Shown here: positions 20,380-29,204 of the stretch, piece after piece | How the letters are laid out: the number at the start of each line of letters is the position of its first letter | Numbering within the stretch: the first letter of the stretch is position 1 | From: Zhongshania aquatica | GTDB taxonomy: Bacteria > Pseudomonadota > Gammaproteobacteria > Pseudomonadales > Spongiibacteraceae | Length of the DNA: 64,000 nt | Direction of reading: 5' to 3' | NCBI RefSeq assembly: GCF_027257955.1 | Contig: NZ_JANZNQ010000004.1 | Span: 124,001 to 188,000, forward strand | Made by a program: the position numbers and the translations under genes | The notes under the pieces: model-generated | Seen by the model: the letters and a program-made list of their open reading frames with translations, nothing else | Told to the model about the DNA's origin: nothing | Databases searched by the model: none

Positions 20380-21020
20380 TTTCGCGTTTTGTCGCAACAC
20401 TTGTATTCCTTATTTTGAGTACGGCGTTGCAGGCAACTCCCGCCCAGTTGGTGGTGCGCGGCCTATTTGAAAAGGCAGCGTTATTAGAAATTGATGGTCG
20501 TTCGCAATTTCTCAGAGCTGGTCAGCGTGACTCCTCTGGCGTATTGCTTGTTTCAGCCACGCCGAAAATGGCGGTGGTAGACATTGACGGTCATCGCAAA
20601 ACGCTTACCTTGAATAAGCAAGTTGGCACTATCTACCGGGAGTCGTCGCAAACCTCGGTGTCCTTACATAAAAACAACCGCCAAGAATATCGCACCCGCG
20701 TCGCTATTAACGGCCGCAGTGCAGATGCAGTGGTCGATACCGGCGCAACGTCCGTGGCGATGAGCTCCGCGCAGGCAGAGCAGCTGGGAATTTCCTATGC
20801 CAGTGGTGATGTGACAGCTGTTGCGACAGCTGGCGGCGTAAAAAAGGCATTTGGCATCACCTTGAATCGAGTCGAGGTGGGTGAAATTAAAACTCAGCAG
20901 GTGCGCGCAGTCGTGATTGAGGGTGATCATCCCCATGTAATCCTACTGGGAATGAGCTTTTTAGAGCATATTAATCTTCAAGAGCAGGACAATATTTTAG
21001 TCCTGACGCCACGTTACTAA
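20376..21020 (+). CDS. Retropepsin-like aspartic protease, exported (TIGR02281-like)
   Basis: 214 residues with an N-terminal signal or anchor segment (RFVATLVFLILSTALQA), then a single retropepsin-type domain with the catalytic DTG in ADAVVDTGATSVAMS and a flap/psi-loop region VILLGMSFLEHINL. These are the hallmarks of the bacterial clan AA family of periplasmic retropepsin-like proteins. Active enzymes of this type dimerise. The start is GTG within the thiDE stop (GTGA), so the two are translationally coupled. The partner and substrate are unknown. Confidence 0.85.
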   Translation: MISRFVATLVFLILSTALQATPAQLVVRGLFEKAALLEIDGRSQFLRAGQRDSSGVLLVSATPKMAVVDIDGHRKTLTLNKQVGTIYRESSQTSVSLHKNNRQEYRTRVAINGRSADAVVDTGATSVAMSSAQAEQLGISYASGDVTAVATAGGVKKAFGITLNRVEVGEIKTQQVRAVVIEGDHPHVILLGMSFLEHINLQEQDNILVLTPRY

Positions 21021-21110
21021 GGTGTAAGGTTAAGGATTATTAGCCTAGTAGTCGCCTCGGCGGCGTCGTGCTGGTAAAATGCGCCACCGGATTTGCTCGT
21101 GGAGATACCC

Positions 21111-21695
21111 GTGGCAGTTAGCTTTATAGAATCCTCCAAACTACCCACCCCATGGGGGGTGTTTGATATTCATGGTTTTGAGGACACCGACAATGGTAAA
21201 GAGCACGTTGTTCTTACCCTTGGCGACGTTGGCGATGGAGAACCTGTGCTTGCGCGGGTACATTCAGAGTGCCTGACTGGCGATGCCCTGTTCAGCATGC
21301 GTTGCGACTGCGGCTCACAGCTGCGAGCCGCCCTAGAGAAAATTGCCGAAGAAGGCCGCGGTGCGCTGTTTTATTTGCGTCAAGAAGGTCGCGGTATTGG
21401 CTTGCTGAATAAAATTCGTGCCTATAAATTACAAGATGCTGGTGCCGATACCGTCGAAGCCAATGAGCAATTAGGCTTTGGTGCAGATATGCGCGATTAC
21501 AGTCTGTTGGCGGTTATGTGCGAGCATTTGAAAATCACCAAAGTTCGCTTAATGACCAACAACCCACGTAAAGTAAACGCCCTTACCGATCAGGGTGTTG
21601 AAGTTGTTGAACGTCTTCCGCTGCAAACCGGCCAAAACCCACACAATGCAAAATACTTGGCGACTAAGTCGGGTAAGTTGGGGCATTTGTTTTAG
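21111..21695 (+). CDS. ribA: GTP cyclohydrolase II
   Basis: RibA opens the imidazole ring of GTP, the first committed step of riboflavin synthesis. The zinc ligands fall at C54, C65 and C67 ([18 protein letters not shown]) when the GTG at 21111 is used. This is the numbering of the E. coli enzyme and supports that start over TTG 21093 or GTG 21099; GGAG at 21101-21104 is its [21 protein letters not shown] and [12 protein letters not shown] complete the signature. At 194 residues it is full length. It complements the degenerate domain of RibBA at 3256. Confidence 0.96.
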   Translation: MAVSFIESSKLPTPWGVFDIHGFEDTDNGKEHVVLTLGDVGDGEPVLARVHSECLTGDALFSMRCDCGSQLRAALEKIAEEGRGALFYLRQEGRGIGLLNKIRAYKLQDAGADTVEANEQLGFGADMRDYSLLAVMCEHLKITKVRLMTNNPRKVNALTDQGVEVVERLPLQTGQNPHNAKYLATKSGKLGHLF

Positions 21696-21719
21696 ACATG
21701 TTTTGTTGTAGATAAAGCA

Positions 21720-21755
21720 GGGACGCTCTTTTTGGGGTAGTCCCGTGTTTTATTT
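21720..21755 (+). terminator. Possible terminator after ribA
   Basis: GGGAC (21720-21724) pairs with GTCCC (21740-21744), followed by GTGTTTTATTT. The 5-bp stem with a 15-base loop is short, so this is tentative. Confidence 0.4.
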
Positions 21756-21780
21756 AAGCTTGTTTCCAAAAATCTAAATC

Positions 21781-22206
21781 TTACTCAGATCCTTGTTGAA
21801 TACTATAGTCAAGTAACTGAACTATTCCTTTGGTCTGAGCAGCTGGGCCAGCACCCTCTATACGCTGATAGCGCAAACTCGAAATGGTTTTCTTTGCAAC
21901 GTACTCGAAACTAAATTCGCTTTCTTTCGGGCTTGCATCTATTACTTCTATTTCTGCCGTGCTGCCATCAACTTCAATGGTGTAGCTGATCAAAACCCAG
22001 CCTTCGTATCCGTATCGAAGTTGCCGCCTAGGATAAAACCCTTGGAATGGGGTTTTAAGTTCCCAGCCGTTAACTGCAGCGCCTACACCTTGGTATGACC
22101 CCGTCTTTTCGTCGGGTACAGGCCTTGGGGGTGGTTTTATTTCTACTGGTTGTTGAGTGCATCCCGCGATTGAGATAATTAAACTCGCTAAGATATTTCT
22201 ATTCAT
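21781..22206 (-). CDS. Predicted lipoprotein with TonB C-terminal-like domain
   Basis: 141 residues. The N-terminal signal ends in a lipobox-like ISIAGC (Cys 16), followed by a Pro-rich stretch (VEIKPPPRPVP). From about residue 60 the pattern PRRQLRYGYEGWVLISYTIE and then KKTISSLRYQR resembles the TonB C-terminal fold, where Y/F-P-x-A-x-x-x-x-x-G-x-V-x-V-x-F is usual. It is therefore probably a TonB-like periplasmic protein without a membrane-spanning TonB anchor. Function is unknown. Base composition is AT-richer than in the neighbouring core genes. Confidence 0.65.
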   Translation of the reverse strand: MNRNILASLIISIAGCTQQPVEIKPPPRPVPDEKTGSYQGVGAAVNGWELKTPFQGFYPRRQLRYGYEGWVLISYTIEVDGSTAEIEVIDASPKESEFSFEYVAKKTISSLRYQRIEGAGPAAQTKGIVQLLDYSIQQGSE

Positions 22207-22301
22207 GTTTTATCTTTTACGCCTCGCCGGAATGATACCTTTTAATAAATATTTATATTGTTTGTATTGGTCTAAAGCCTGCGTCCTAGAATGTATTCTT
22301 A

Positions 22302-22862
22302 TTAGTCATGTGCACAATGATTAAACTGATCACCTTGCCAAAAACCTTTGTACTCAACTTTTGGATATATCGCAGATTCAACGGGTGCTGGGTCGCCATT
22401 TACAAGTTCAAGGAGCGAGGTGGAACACTTAGCTTTACCAAATGACTTATGCGGAGTCATTTTTAATATATATTGATGACCTTCTTCGGGGGTGAAGTGA
22501 ACAGAATTCCAGCAAGTCGTTACGTTGCCCCCTGCGTTCTCTTGTGAATTTGATGAAATAAGTAGTTTTTTTCCGCTAGGTATTGGGACTGTTTGAATGT
22601 TTTCTTTAGGTGTTAGGGTAGCTTTGCCTAAGTTTTGAGAACGAACTGCTTTTGGCTCGCCATCGATACACTCTGGGAATTCAGATAAGTAAACGTTAAC
22701 CACTTTCGAGTTAATAAGCGGTATTGCGACATATCCTTTTAATTCACTGGCGTCTATTGTGAGAGCCGCCTTTGTGCTACCCAACTTTTCGTCGGATATT
22801 TTCATGGTCTGGGCACAGCCAGCTATAGTTAATAAAATGACGCATAGCGCTGGTGATTTCAT
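22302..22862 (-). CDS. Predicted lipoprotein of unknown function
   Basis: 186 residues with a type II signal peptide (LCVILLTIAGCAQ, lipobox Cys 16). The mature region has the look of a beta-rich periplasmic domain: ALTIDASELKGYVAIPLINSK near the start, IPSGKKLLISSNSQ in the middle and GHQYILKMTPHKS later. Five further Cys residues could form disulfides. I do not recognise the family. It lies 95 bases upstream (in transcription order) of the other lipoprotein gene, so they may be co-transcribed. Confidence 0.65.
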   Translation of the reverse strand: MKSPALCVILLTIAGCAQTMKISDEKLGSTKAALTIDASELKGYVAIPLINSKVVNVYLSEFPECIDGEPKAVRSQNLGKATLTPKENIQTVPIPSGKKLLISSNSQENAGGNVTTCWNSVHFTPEEGHQYILKMTPHKSFGKAKCSTSLLELVNGDPAPVESAIYPKVEYKGFWQGDQFNHCAHD

Positions 22863-22941
22863 AATCGTTCTCCATTTATTTTATTTATATCCCTTTAAAA
22901 AATATTACGATTTTAATTTGTTGTATAAATTTTTAGCGTCA

Positions 22942-23328
22942 TTAGACGTTGACCCTATAATTGAGATCATTCGCTTCATCCCCCGTTATGCCACGAAACC
23001 CCCATTGATGTGGCGCTTGTTCTTTTATGATGATTTCAATGTTTACCGGTGGGATTGATAGTTGACGTTCTATTTCTAGAAAAAGTGATTTAATTAACTT
23101 TTTTTGGGTGTCCACTTGTCTGCCAGCCATCATGTTGATTTCGATGACTGTATAAGTGTCATTGCGACCATCTGGATAGTAAAAATCCTCTTTTTCCATT
23201 GGAATAAAACGGTGCGCTCGTTTTCCTTCGGGCATGCCAAGAATTGACCGCATACAGTCATGGATAACGTCAGATAACTGAGATTTTATTGGGTTGAGGT
23301 TTTCTTTTATTCCAAAAATCACGATCAT
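22942..23328 (-). CDS. Tautomerase-superfamily-like protein
   Basis: 128 residues. The layout matches the tautomerase family's beta-alpha-beta repeats: MIVIFGIKENLNPIKSQLSD, then VIHDCMRSILGMPEGKRAHRF, then the TYTVIEINMMAGR strand, and KKLIKSLFLEIERQL followed by IEIIIKEQ. This is the arrangement seen in the Tautomerase_2-type proteins. The N-terminal proline that serves as general base in 4-oxalocrotonate tautomerase is absent (the sequence begins MIV). The usual chemistry is therefore doubtful. The gene is AT-rich like its two downstream neighbours. Confidence 0.65.
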   Translation of the reverse strand: MIVIFGIKENLNPIKSQLSDVIHDCMRSILGMPEGKRAHRFIPMEKEDFYYPDGRNDTYTVIEINMMAGRQVDTQKKLIKSLFLEIERQLSIPPVNIEIIIKEQAPHQWGFRGITGDEANDLNYRVNV

Positions 23329-23746
23329 TTTTATTCCTTCTTGCTAGCTGGCGCGCGTTTAATCTTTGATGATGCGCGGCAGGATCGGGTATTGTTTGTG
23401 GGCAGCTAAATGTGTGTTACGTGTTTCTTGTGAAGTTGATTTTATCCCTGCTCCCTAGGTCGTAACGTCAGTCTCATAATTATTATTAATTCGCGCTCTT
23501 AATTTCCCATATAAGTTTCAATGTTTGTCGTTGCCAGTTGAGTCTGCTGAGCTTGCCAACGGCTATCGCAGCTGAAGTCATAAAACTATAAGGTTGAAAA
23601 AGCAGTGCTAGGTGACATTGTTTGTTTCCCAATCCATTGGTTGATGTGGATTACTTTTGGAATATTCATGCTTGTCGAACAATAAATCTGTCTTCGCCTT
23701 GTATCAAGTATTTCCTTATACTTAATCTTTTCTTTTAGGCGCTTTC
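23329..23746. other. Gap between the tautomerase-like gene and the RNA candidate
   Basis: About 400 AT-rich bases without a coding frame I can support. The right part leads into the promoter-like sequence at 23747. GCGTTATGC at 23775-23783 looks like an integron site end, but no partner was found. Nothing else was recognised. Confidence 0.5.
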
Positions 23747-23773
23747 TTGCAGGATTCATATGACTGTTATATT
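23747..23773 (+). promoter_or_regulatory. Candidate promoter for the structured RNA segment
   Basis: TTGCAG (23747-23752) resembles a -35 box. TGTTATATT (23765-23773) is an extended -10 (TGN plus TATATT), with 15 bases between hexamers. Initiation would fall near 23780, about 30 bases before the first strong helix of the RNA candidate. The short spacing lowers certainty. Confidence 0.35.
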
Positions 23774-23810
23774 GGCGTTATGCCTGTTGCCTAATCTGTG
23801 CATTAATATG

Positions 23811-23977
23811 GCGATTCGGACGAAGCAACTTCGCATTTTGATACTGTGTGAAGGAAAGTCCGAACACTTGGGCCTAGTCATAGGGTCTCGCGTGAATGAT
23901 CGGCAACTGTTGCGAGCACTGTGAGCGCGAGATTATCTAGGTGTTGGCAGCGGAAGTGCCGAGTAATCTGCTGCCGA
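23811..23977 (+). ncRNA. Candidate structured noncoding RNA, class not recognised
   Basis: A gene-free segment with several perfect helices. TTCGGAC (23815-23821) pairs with GTCCGAA (23858-23864), enclosing GAAG-CAA-CTTC. CCTAG (23873-23877) pairs with CTAGG (23937-23941), enclosing TCTCGCG (23886-23892) with CGCGAGA (23926-23932) and an inner GCAA/TTGC hairpin. TTGGCAGC (23944-23951) pairs with GCTGCCGA (23970-23977). GAAGGAAAGTCCG near 23850 resembles the conserved 5' P4 strand of RNase P RNA (GAGGAAAGTCCGG), but the rest of RNase P is missing. The strand is inferred from the promoter-like sequence. It ends against the dxs stop, so a dxs 3' UTR structure on the opposite strand is an alternative. 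Confidence 0.4.
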
Positions 23978-23978
23978 T

Positions 23979-25907
23979 TTAGCGCTGCGCGGCCTCAGTA
24001 AGACTAGCTTGAAGGCCTGGGATGGCGGCAGCCCGACGGCGAATACTGTCGATAATGCCTTGGCTGTCCAGCCCAGATTCGCTCAATAGCTGCTGATGTT
24101 TGCCGTGATCAATAAATTGATCCGGTAGGCCCAATTGTAGAATCGGTAGCCAGCGGCCTTGTTGATTGAGGTATTCACAAACAGCGCTGCCCGCGCCCCC
24201 TGCAATCACATTTTCCTCTAGCGTAACTAGCAAATCATGGTCATCAGCCAGCGCGTCTATTAAGTCTGTATCAAGGGGCTTAACAAAGCGCATGTCTGCA
24301 ACCGTGGCGTTTAGCTCATCGGCGGCGCTGAGGGCGGAGCTGAGCAGGGTGCCAAAGCTAAGAATGGCTATCTTTTGGCCTTCTCGAACCAGTCGGCCTT
24401 TGCCAATTTCCAGCGGCTGCATGTCTTTTTGAATCGCGACGCCGGGGCCAGTGCCACGTGGGTAGCGAATGGCGGCGGGGCCAACATACTGGTAGCCGGT
24501 ATGTAGCATTTGCCGCGTCTCGTTTTCGTCGGCGGGTGCCATTACGATCATATTGGGAATGCAGCGCAGGAAGCTTAAATCAAATGCGCCCGCATGGGTT
24601 GGGCCGTCTTCGCCAACTAATCCGGCGCGGTCAATACCGAAGGTCACGTCTAAGTTTTGCAGAGCAATATCGTGAATCAGTTGATCGTAGGCGCGCTGTA
24701 AAAATGTGGAGTAAATTGCGACGACCGGTTTGAGACCATCGCAAGCCATGCCAGCGGCAAGTGTTAGTGCGTGCTGTTCGGCAATGGCAACATCGTAGAA
24801 GCGATCGGCAAAACGCTCGGAGTACTCCAGCATGCCGGAGCCTTCGCACATCGCTGGGGTGATGGCGACTAGCTCGGGGCTTAATTCTGCTTGATCGCAG
24901 AGCCAGCTGCCAAAAATATCCTGATATTTTGGTAGTTTGGCTTTTGCCGCGGGAACCTGTCCATTTTTGGGTTTGGGTTCAATCTTTGAAATGGCATGAA
25001 AACCCACAGGGTCTTCTTCTGCGGGAGTAAAGCCTTTGCCCTTTTGGGTCATGATGTGCAGCATTTGCGGGCCGGGAAGCTCGCGCAGATTGCGTAGGGT
25101 TGGTACCAGAATGTTCAGGTCGTGGCCGTCGATGGGGCCGATGTAGTTAAAGCCCAGCTCCTCAAAAAGAGTTGCCGGTGACACCATGCCCTTCATGTAT
25201 TCTTCGAGTCGCGCGGCAATCTCGGTGGCCGAGCGCGGGAATTTCTTAAGTACCGATTTACCGCCGCTGCGGATTTGATTGTAGGTCTTAGACGCCCACA
25301 TTTTAGAGAAATAGGTATTCAGGCCGCCGGTATTTTTGGAGATCGACATTTGGTTGTCGTTAAGCACTACCAACATGTTTGCACCGGTGTGGCTGGCGTG
25401 GGTGATCGCCTCAAAAGCCATGCCTGCGGTCATTGCGCCGTCGCCGATAACGGCCACGGTATGCCGGTCAATTCCCTGTTGGCGGGCGGCGATGGCCATG
25501 CCTAAGGCCGCACTTATGCTGGTGCTGGAGTGGCCGACGCCAAAGGTATCGTAGGGGCTTTCTTCTCGCTTAGGGAAGCCCGCAAGCCCGCCAGCTTTGC
25601 GCATACCGCCCATAAGTTCGCGGCGGCCGGTCAAGATTTTATGTGGATAGCACTGGTGACCAACATCCCATACCAATCGGTCGTCTGGCGTGTTGTAGAT
25701 GTAGTGGAGTGCAATGGTTAGCTCGACGACGCCGAGCCCCGCGCCAAAGTGGCCGCCGGTTTGGCCCACGGTGTATAGCAGGTATTCCCGGAGTTGCAGG
25801 GCCAGCTCGGTCAGATCGCTTTCATCTAACAGGCGGAGATCGGCTGGGGAGTCGATCGAGTCCAGTATCGGTGTAACTGGCCTTGTAAGTGGGATTTCCT
25901 GAAACAT
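23979..25907 (-). CDS. dxs: 1-deoxy-D-xylulose-5-phosphate synthase
   Basis: Dxs condenses pyruvate and glyceraldehyde 3-phosphate to DXP, the entry to the MEP isoprenoid pathway and a precursor of the thiamine thiazole and PLP. The 642-residue TPP enzyme shows [29 protein letters not shown] (the TPP/Mg GDG...N motif, with NDNQMSIS following) and the transketolase-like pyrimidine domain ([15 protein letters not shown]). [14 protein letters not shown] marks the second domain. The order dxs-ispA-xseB, transcribed xseB first, is the standard gammaproteobacterial cluster. It also consumes TPP made by the thi genes here. Confidence 0.97.
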   Translation of the reverse strand: MFQEIPLTRPVTPILDSIDSPADLRLLDESDLTELALQLREYLLYTVGQTGGHFGAGLGVVELTIALHYIYNTPDDRLVWDVGHQCYPHKILTGRRELMGGMRKAGGLAGFPKREESPYDTFGVGHSSTSISAALGMAIAARQQGIDRHTVAVIGDGAMTAGMAFEAITHASHTGANMLVVLNDNQMSISKNTGGLNTYFSKMWASKTYNQIRSGGKSVLKKFPRSATEIAARLEEYMKGMVSPATLFEELGFNYIGPIDGHDLNILVPTLRNLRELPGPQMLHIMTQKGKGFTPAEEDPVGFHAISKIEPKPKNGQVPAAKAKLPKYQDIFGSWLCDQAELSPELVAITPAMCEGSGMLEYSERFADRFYDVAIAEQHALTLAAGMACDGLKPVVAIYSTFLQRAYDQLIHDIALQNLDVTFGIDRAGLVGEDGPTHAGAFDLSFLRCIPNMIVMAPADENETRQMLHTGYQYVGPAAIRYPRGTGPGVAIQKDMQPLEIGKGRLVREGQKIAILSFGTLLSSALSAADELNATVADMRFVKPLDTDLIDALADDHDLLVTLEENVIAGGAGSAVCEYLNQQGRWLPILQLGLPDQFIDHGKHQQLLSESGLDSQGIIDSIRRRAAAIPGLQASLTEAAQR

Positions 25908-26049
25908 TAAGCGTTGAACCCAGAACCGGTGAAAGGGCGAGATTGTAAACGAATTTGGATTGATTTACCTATTTGTGTGCCTTCTTGCGCTGATTTTTGG
26001 CGACTCACTGTTCTCTATAAATGCCGATGATCATTCTTGTCGCCAGCAA

Positions 26050-26964
26050 CTAATAATGACGATCTATGATGTAGTTCGACAGGGCGCGCAGCGATTCGGC
26101 CCGTTCATCGAAATCGGCGAGCGCCGTTAGTGCGCGTTGGTGCAGCTCGGTGGCGAGTGCTTTTGCGCCCGGCAAGCCCAGTAAGGCGGGGAAGGTCGGT
26201 TTATTCAGGGCTTGATCTGCGCCCTGCGCTTTACCTAGGGTTTCGGTATTACTTTCTATATCGAGAATGTCATCTTGAACTTGGAAAGATAGACCGATTG
26301 CTTGGCCGTATTCGTCTAGCTTAGCGGCCTGCTCTGGGCTGGCTCCACACCAGGTGGCGCTCATATTGATTGCAGCACGAATTAAGGCACCCGTTTTCAG
26401 CTGATGCATGGTTTGGAGTGCGCTTAAGTCAAGTTGCTGATTGACGGCAGCGAGATCAATCGCCTGACCGCCAACCATGCCGCGAGGACCGGCGGCGGCG
26501 CTGAGTTGACGGATTAGGGTGAGTTTGGCAACGGCATCTTTACCGGGCAGGTTGGCGAGTAATTCAAAGGCGCGAGCTTGCAGTGCGTCACCAACCAAAA
26601 TGGCGGTCGCTTCGTCGTAGGCTATATGGCAAGTGGGCTTGCCGCGACGCAGATTATCGTTGTCCATCGCCGGTAAATCATCGTGAACCAGTGAGTAAGC
26701 GTGTACCATTTCAATGGCGCTGGCGATATCGTCGAGACCGTCGATATCCCCGCCGAGAGCTTGTGCGGTGGCGTATACCAGTGTGGCGCGTACCCGCTTG
26801 CCACCATTTAACATGCTGTACTCACTAGCGTCGCTAAGATTTTGTAAGCGTGCGGTAGCGTCGGCGTCGGCAAATTCGCTGCCGGTATTTTGCAGGCGTT
26901 GTGGCAGGGCGTGTTGCACCCTTTCTTGGCAGGCTGCGAGAAAGTTAGAAAACTCCCTGTTCAT
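26050..26964 (-). CDS. ispA: Farnesyl (or geranyl) diphosphate synthase
   Basis: A trans-prenyltransferase that elongates DMAPP with IPP, supplying ubiquinone and undecaprenyl precursors. The 304 residues hold the first Asp-rich motif DDLPAMDND (FARM) and the second DDILD, plus NGGKRVRATLVY and KTGALIRAA. The start is 3 bases after the xseB stop, so they are one transcription unit, with dxs 142 bases downstream. Confidence 0.96.
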   Translation of the reverse strand: MNREFSNFLAACQERVQHALPQRLQNTGSEFADADATARLQNLSDASEYSMLNGGKRVRATLVYATAQALGGDIDGLDDIASAIEMVHAYSLVHDDLPAMDNDNLRRGKPTCHIAYDEATAILVGDALQARAFELLANLPGKDAVAKLTLIRQLSAAAGPRGMVGGQAIDLAAVNQQLDLSALQTMHQLKTGALIRAAINMSATWCGASPEQAAKLDEYGQAIGLSFQVQDDILDIESNTETLGKAQGADQALNKPTFPALLGLPGAKALATELHQRALTALADFDERAESLRALSNYIIDRHY

Positions 26965-26967
26965 GCA

Positions 26968-27201
26968 TTAGTTGTCCGTATCTAAGGTTTTGCTAACGAT
27001 TTCGCCGTCTTTTTCCATTAAGAGCTGCACTTTCTGTTCGGCATCGGCAAGCGATTGCTGGCAATCTCTGCTTAGTTGCATGCCATTTTCGAAGGCCTTT
27101 AGTGAGTCTTCCAGACTCAGATCGCCAGATTCCATGCTCTGGACCAGTTTCTCTAGTTCGGTTAGCGAGGATTCAAAATTGACGATTTTTGCCTTGGGCA
27201 T
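26968..27201 (-). CDS. xseB: Exodeoxyribonuclease VII small subunit
   Basis: XseB binds XseA to form the single-strand exonuclease VII. The 77-residue helical protein begins FESSLTELEKLVQSMESGDL and continues LEDSLKAFENGMQLSRDCQ, the defining signature. A good SD (AGGAGAG on the minus strand) precedes the ATG. It is first in xseB-ispA-dxs; xseA is not in the window. Confidence 0.95.
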   Translation of the reverse strand: MPKAKIVNFESSLTELEKLVQSMESGDLSLEDSLKAFENGMQLSRDCQQSLADAEQKVQLLMEKDGEIVSKTLDTDN

Positions 27202-27348
27202 CAGTCTCTCCTAAGTGGTCGTATTCGGTTGTAGCAGAGTCGTATTCTATCAGTGTCTGGGGGAATCAGGGTAATTCCGCACTTCCTGTTTGCAGATTTA
27301 TGGCCATAATAGACCGGCTAATGAAGAGACAAGGGAAAGTTGTAGGTG

Positions 27349-27888
27349 ATGCACTATCGTTCGATTTTAGAGTTCTGGTTTGCTGAGCTGCCGTCCTCCG
27401 CGTGGTTTAGTCGCAGTGCTGATTTAGATAGCACAATAGCGCGGCGCTTTGGCGATATTCATCGGGCCGCTGTGGCGGGTGAACTCTACTCGTGGCGCCA
27501 TAAACCACAGGGGCGTCTTGCCGAGATTATCGTGCTTGATCAATTCTCCCGCAATATTTTCCGCGACACGGCACTCGCCTTTGCCGCAGATGGTCAGGCT
27601 TTGGTGCTGGCCCAAGAGGCGATGCGCGTTCATGCCGACGCAGAATTGACAGAGGATCAGCGAGTATTTTTGTATATGCCCTATATGCACAGTGAATCAG
27701 TGGCGATACAAAACGCGTCGGTGCGACTATATGAGGCCTTAGGTTTAGAAAATAATTTTCAGTTTGCACTTGCCCACCAACGGATTATAGAGAAATTTGG
27801 GCGATACCCGCACCGAAATGCGATTCTGGCGCGCCCCTCTAGCGATGAAGAGCTGGCCTTTTTGGCAGAAGCGGGCTCGTCTTTTTAA
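27349..27888 (+). CDS. DUF924 family protein
   Basis: 179 residues with the full DUF924 pattern: ILEFWF near the start, KPQGRLAEIIVLDQFSRNIFRD, the Phe-Leu-Tyr-Met-Pro-Tyr-Met-His-Ser-Glu segment (FLYMPYMHSES), and FGRYPHRNAILARPSSDEEL at the end. The family is an all-helical TPR-like fold with no established biochemical role. A GTG at 27346 directly precedes the ATG at 27349; I prefer the ATG. It is divergent from xseB across 147 bases. Confidence 0.88.
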   Translation: MHYRSILEFWFAELPSSAWFSRSADLDSTIARRFGDIHRAAVAGELYSWRHKPQGRLAEIIVLDQFSRNIFRDTALAFAADGQALVLAQEAMRVHADAELTEDQRVFLYMPYMHSESVAIQNASVRLYEALGLENNFQFALAHQRIIEKFGRYPHRNAILARPSSDEELAFLAEAGSSF

Positions 27889-28044
27889 GGTATCATGCCT
27901 TTTTAACCGAACGACGTGGCGCGTAATTTATCTGCGTTAGTTGTTCTATGCATTGAGTTTTGTGGCCACGGCCTCTGCAGGCGGTGGCTGAAAATGAATT
28001 TTCCTTGTAGGCTGCGGCAAGATAAATACAAAGGGAGTAAGGAC

Positions 28045-28566
28045 ATGCGACAGCTTTTGCCGCTGAGTTTGGTGTTTGGCTGCATATTTACTGCGTCGGC
28101 AAATGCTGAATGCGCTTACCCAGACAGTGACCGGCGCGACGCGCCAGAGTGGGTATGCAGTCTGGATGGATATAAGGAGGCTGAGTTTCTCGCCTATGGA
28201 GATAAAAGTCGTCTCCCGTCAATTTCTCTTCAAAATCGTCTTGCCGGTAAGGCTGCAATGGTGGCGGTGGTGAGTAGATTGCTTGAGTATGCAAGCGCAG
28301 AGGTCGCGTCACACTTACCGCCCGAAATTGCACTTGAAACACCGTCCGCTGAAGATTGGTCGCGGGTGGCAAAGTTTAAAGGTGTGAAAATTTTGGAAAA
28401 GGCAATAAGCCCGCAGCGTCATTTATATGTTTTGGCGGGTGTTAAGCCAGATACGCGTGAGGCACTTATTGCGGTTGCGCGTAAGGAAGTTTTGAGCGTG
28501 AATAAAAAAGCCATAATTGCCGAACTCGGACAAGACGGTTGGAAGAAGTTGGTCGTCGCAAAGTAA
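28045..28566 (+). CDS. Exported protein, LPP20-like
   Basis: 173 residues from the ATG at 28045, which has the SD AAGGGAGTAAGGA. The longer frame from 27916 adds an unlikely leader. A Sec signal (LLPLSLVFGCIFTASANA, cleavage before ECAYPD) is followed by RDAPEWVCSLDGYKEAEFLAYG and a helical LQNRLAGKAAMVAVVSRLLE segment, then a compact alpha/beta part. The order of elements recalls LPP20-type proteins, whose role is unknown, but the match is weak and there is no lipobox Cys at the cleavage site. A strong terminator follows. Confidence 0.6.
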   Translation: MRQLLPLSLVFGCIFTASANAECAYPDSDRRDAPEWVCSLDGYKEAEFLAYGDKSRLPSISLQNRLAGKAAMVAVVSRLLEYASAEVASHLPPEIALETPSAEDWSRVAKFKGVKILEKAISPQRHLYVLAGVKPDTREALIAVARKEVLSVNKKAIIAELGQDGWKKLVVAK

Positions 28567-28569
28567 AGA

Positions 28570-28619
28570 TAGTCATCAGTGGCGCTGACTGATGACTAGT
28601 CCAAGATTTTATTTTTTTT
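28570..28619 (+). terminator. Terminator between the LPP20-like gene and mscL
   Basis: An 11-bp perfect stem, TAGTCATCAGT (28570-28580) with ACTGATGACTA (28588-28598), with a 7-base loop, is followed after a short spacer by a T-rich tract (ATTTTATTTTTTT). It lies between two convergent genes. Confidence 0.6.
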
Positions 28620-29073
28620 AAGCGAGTTCTGATGTACAGCTTGGGCAGCGCGTCGCTTTTATAGCAATTTGGCTAATGCAGTGTGGACACTCTTTTGTGG
28701 TCGGTTCTGCGGGTGCTGCTTCCTCTTCTTTGCGCTTCATATTATTCATGCCCTTGATAAGCATGAATACTGAAAACGCAACAATAATAAAACTGATAAC
28801 GGTATTAATGAAGGTGCCATAGTTTATGGTGACAGCACCTGCGGCTTTGGCTGCAGCTAGATTGACGTATGGCCCAGCGACTTCCGTCCCTTCTTTTATA
28901 GTGACAAATAAATCTGCAAAATCAACGCCGCCCATCATAATGCCAATTGGCGGCATGATAATGTCGGCAACCATGCTCTTAACAATCGTGGTAAATGCGC
29001 CGCCGATAATGATACCCACCGCCATATCGACAACATTGCCGCGCATGGCAAATTTTTTGAATTCATTAAGCAT
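28618..29073 (-). CDS. mscL: Large-conductance mechanosensitive channel MscL with C-terminal zinc ribbon
   Basis: MscL is an inner-membrane osmotic safety valve. The N-terminal [20 protein letters not shown] is diagnostic, followed by [19 protein letters not shown] (first helix pair) and a second helix, [20 protein letters not shown]. The protein (151 residues) is a little longer than the usual about 136. It ends with two CxxC pairs (CPHC, then CPSC, about 125-147), a zinc-ribbon-like module absent from the E. coli channel. SD GGAGCTT precedes the ATG. Confidence 0.94.
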   Translation of the reverse strand: MLNEFKKFAMRGNVVDMAVGIIIGGAFTTIVKSMVADIIMPPIGIMMGGVDFADLFVTIKEGTEVAGPYVNLAAAKAAGAVTINYGTFINTVISFIIVAFSVFMLIKGMNNMKRKEEEAAPAEPTTKECPHCISQIAIKATRCPSCTSELA

Positions 29074-29204
29074 AGAAGCTCCTTTTTGATGGTCAGAAAT
29101 TTTTCTTGATGAATGTTGTATTATTCAATTTTAAAAAATAATTTAAGTAGATATCTGCGAGTTTAGTGTAGCGGTAAAAAAGTGCACGTTTTTCAGAAAA
29201 TAAA

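Noticed and set aside
23775-23783. GCGTTATGC resembling an attC end
   Set aside because: No complementary GCATAAC-type end or paired L boxes were found upstream, and the neighbouring genes are not packed like cassettes.
23850-23864. RNase P-like P4 strand suggesting an rnpB gene
   Set aside because: Only this short match is present. The segment before dxs is too short, and the 3' P4 partner and other conserved regions of rnpB are missing.
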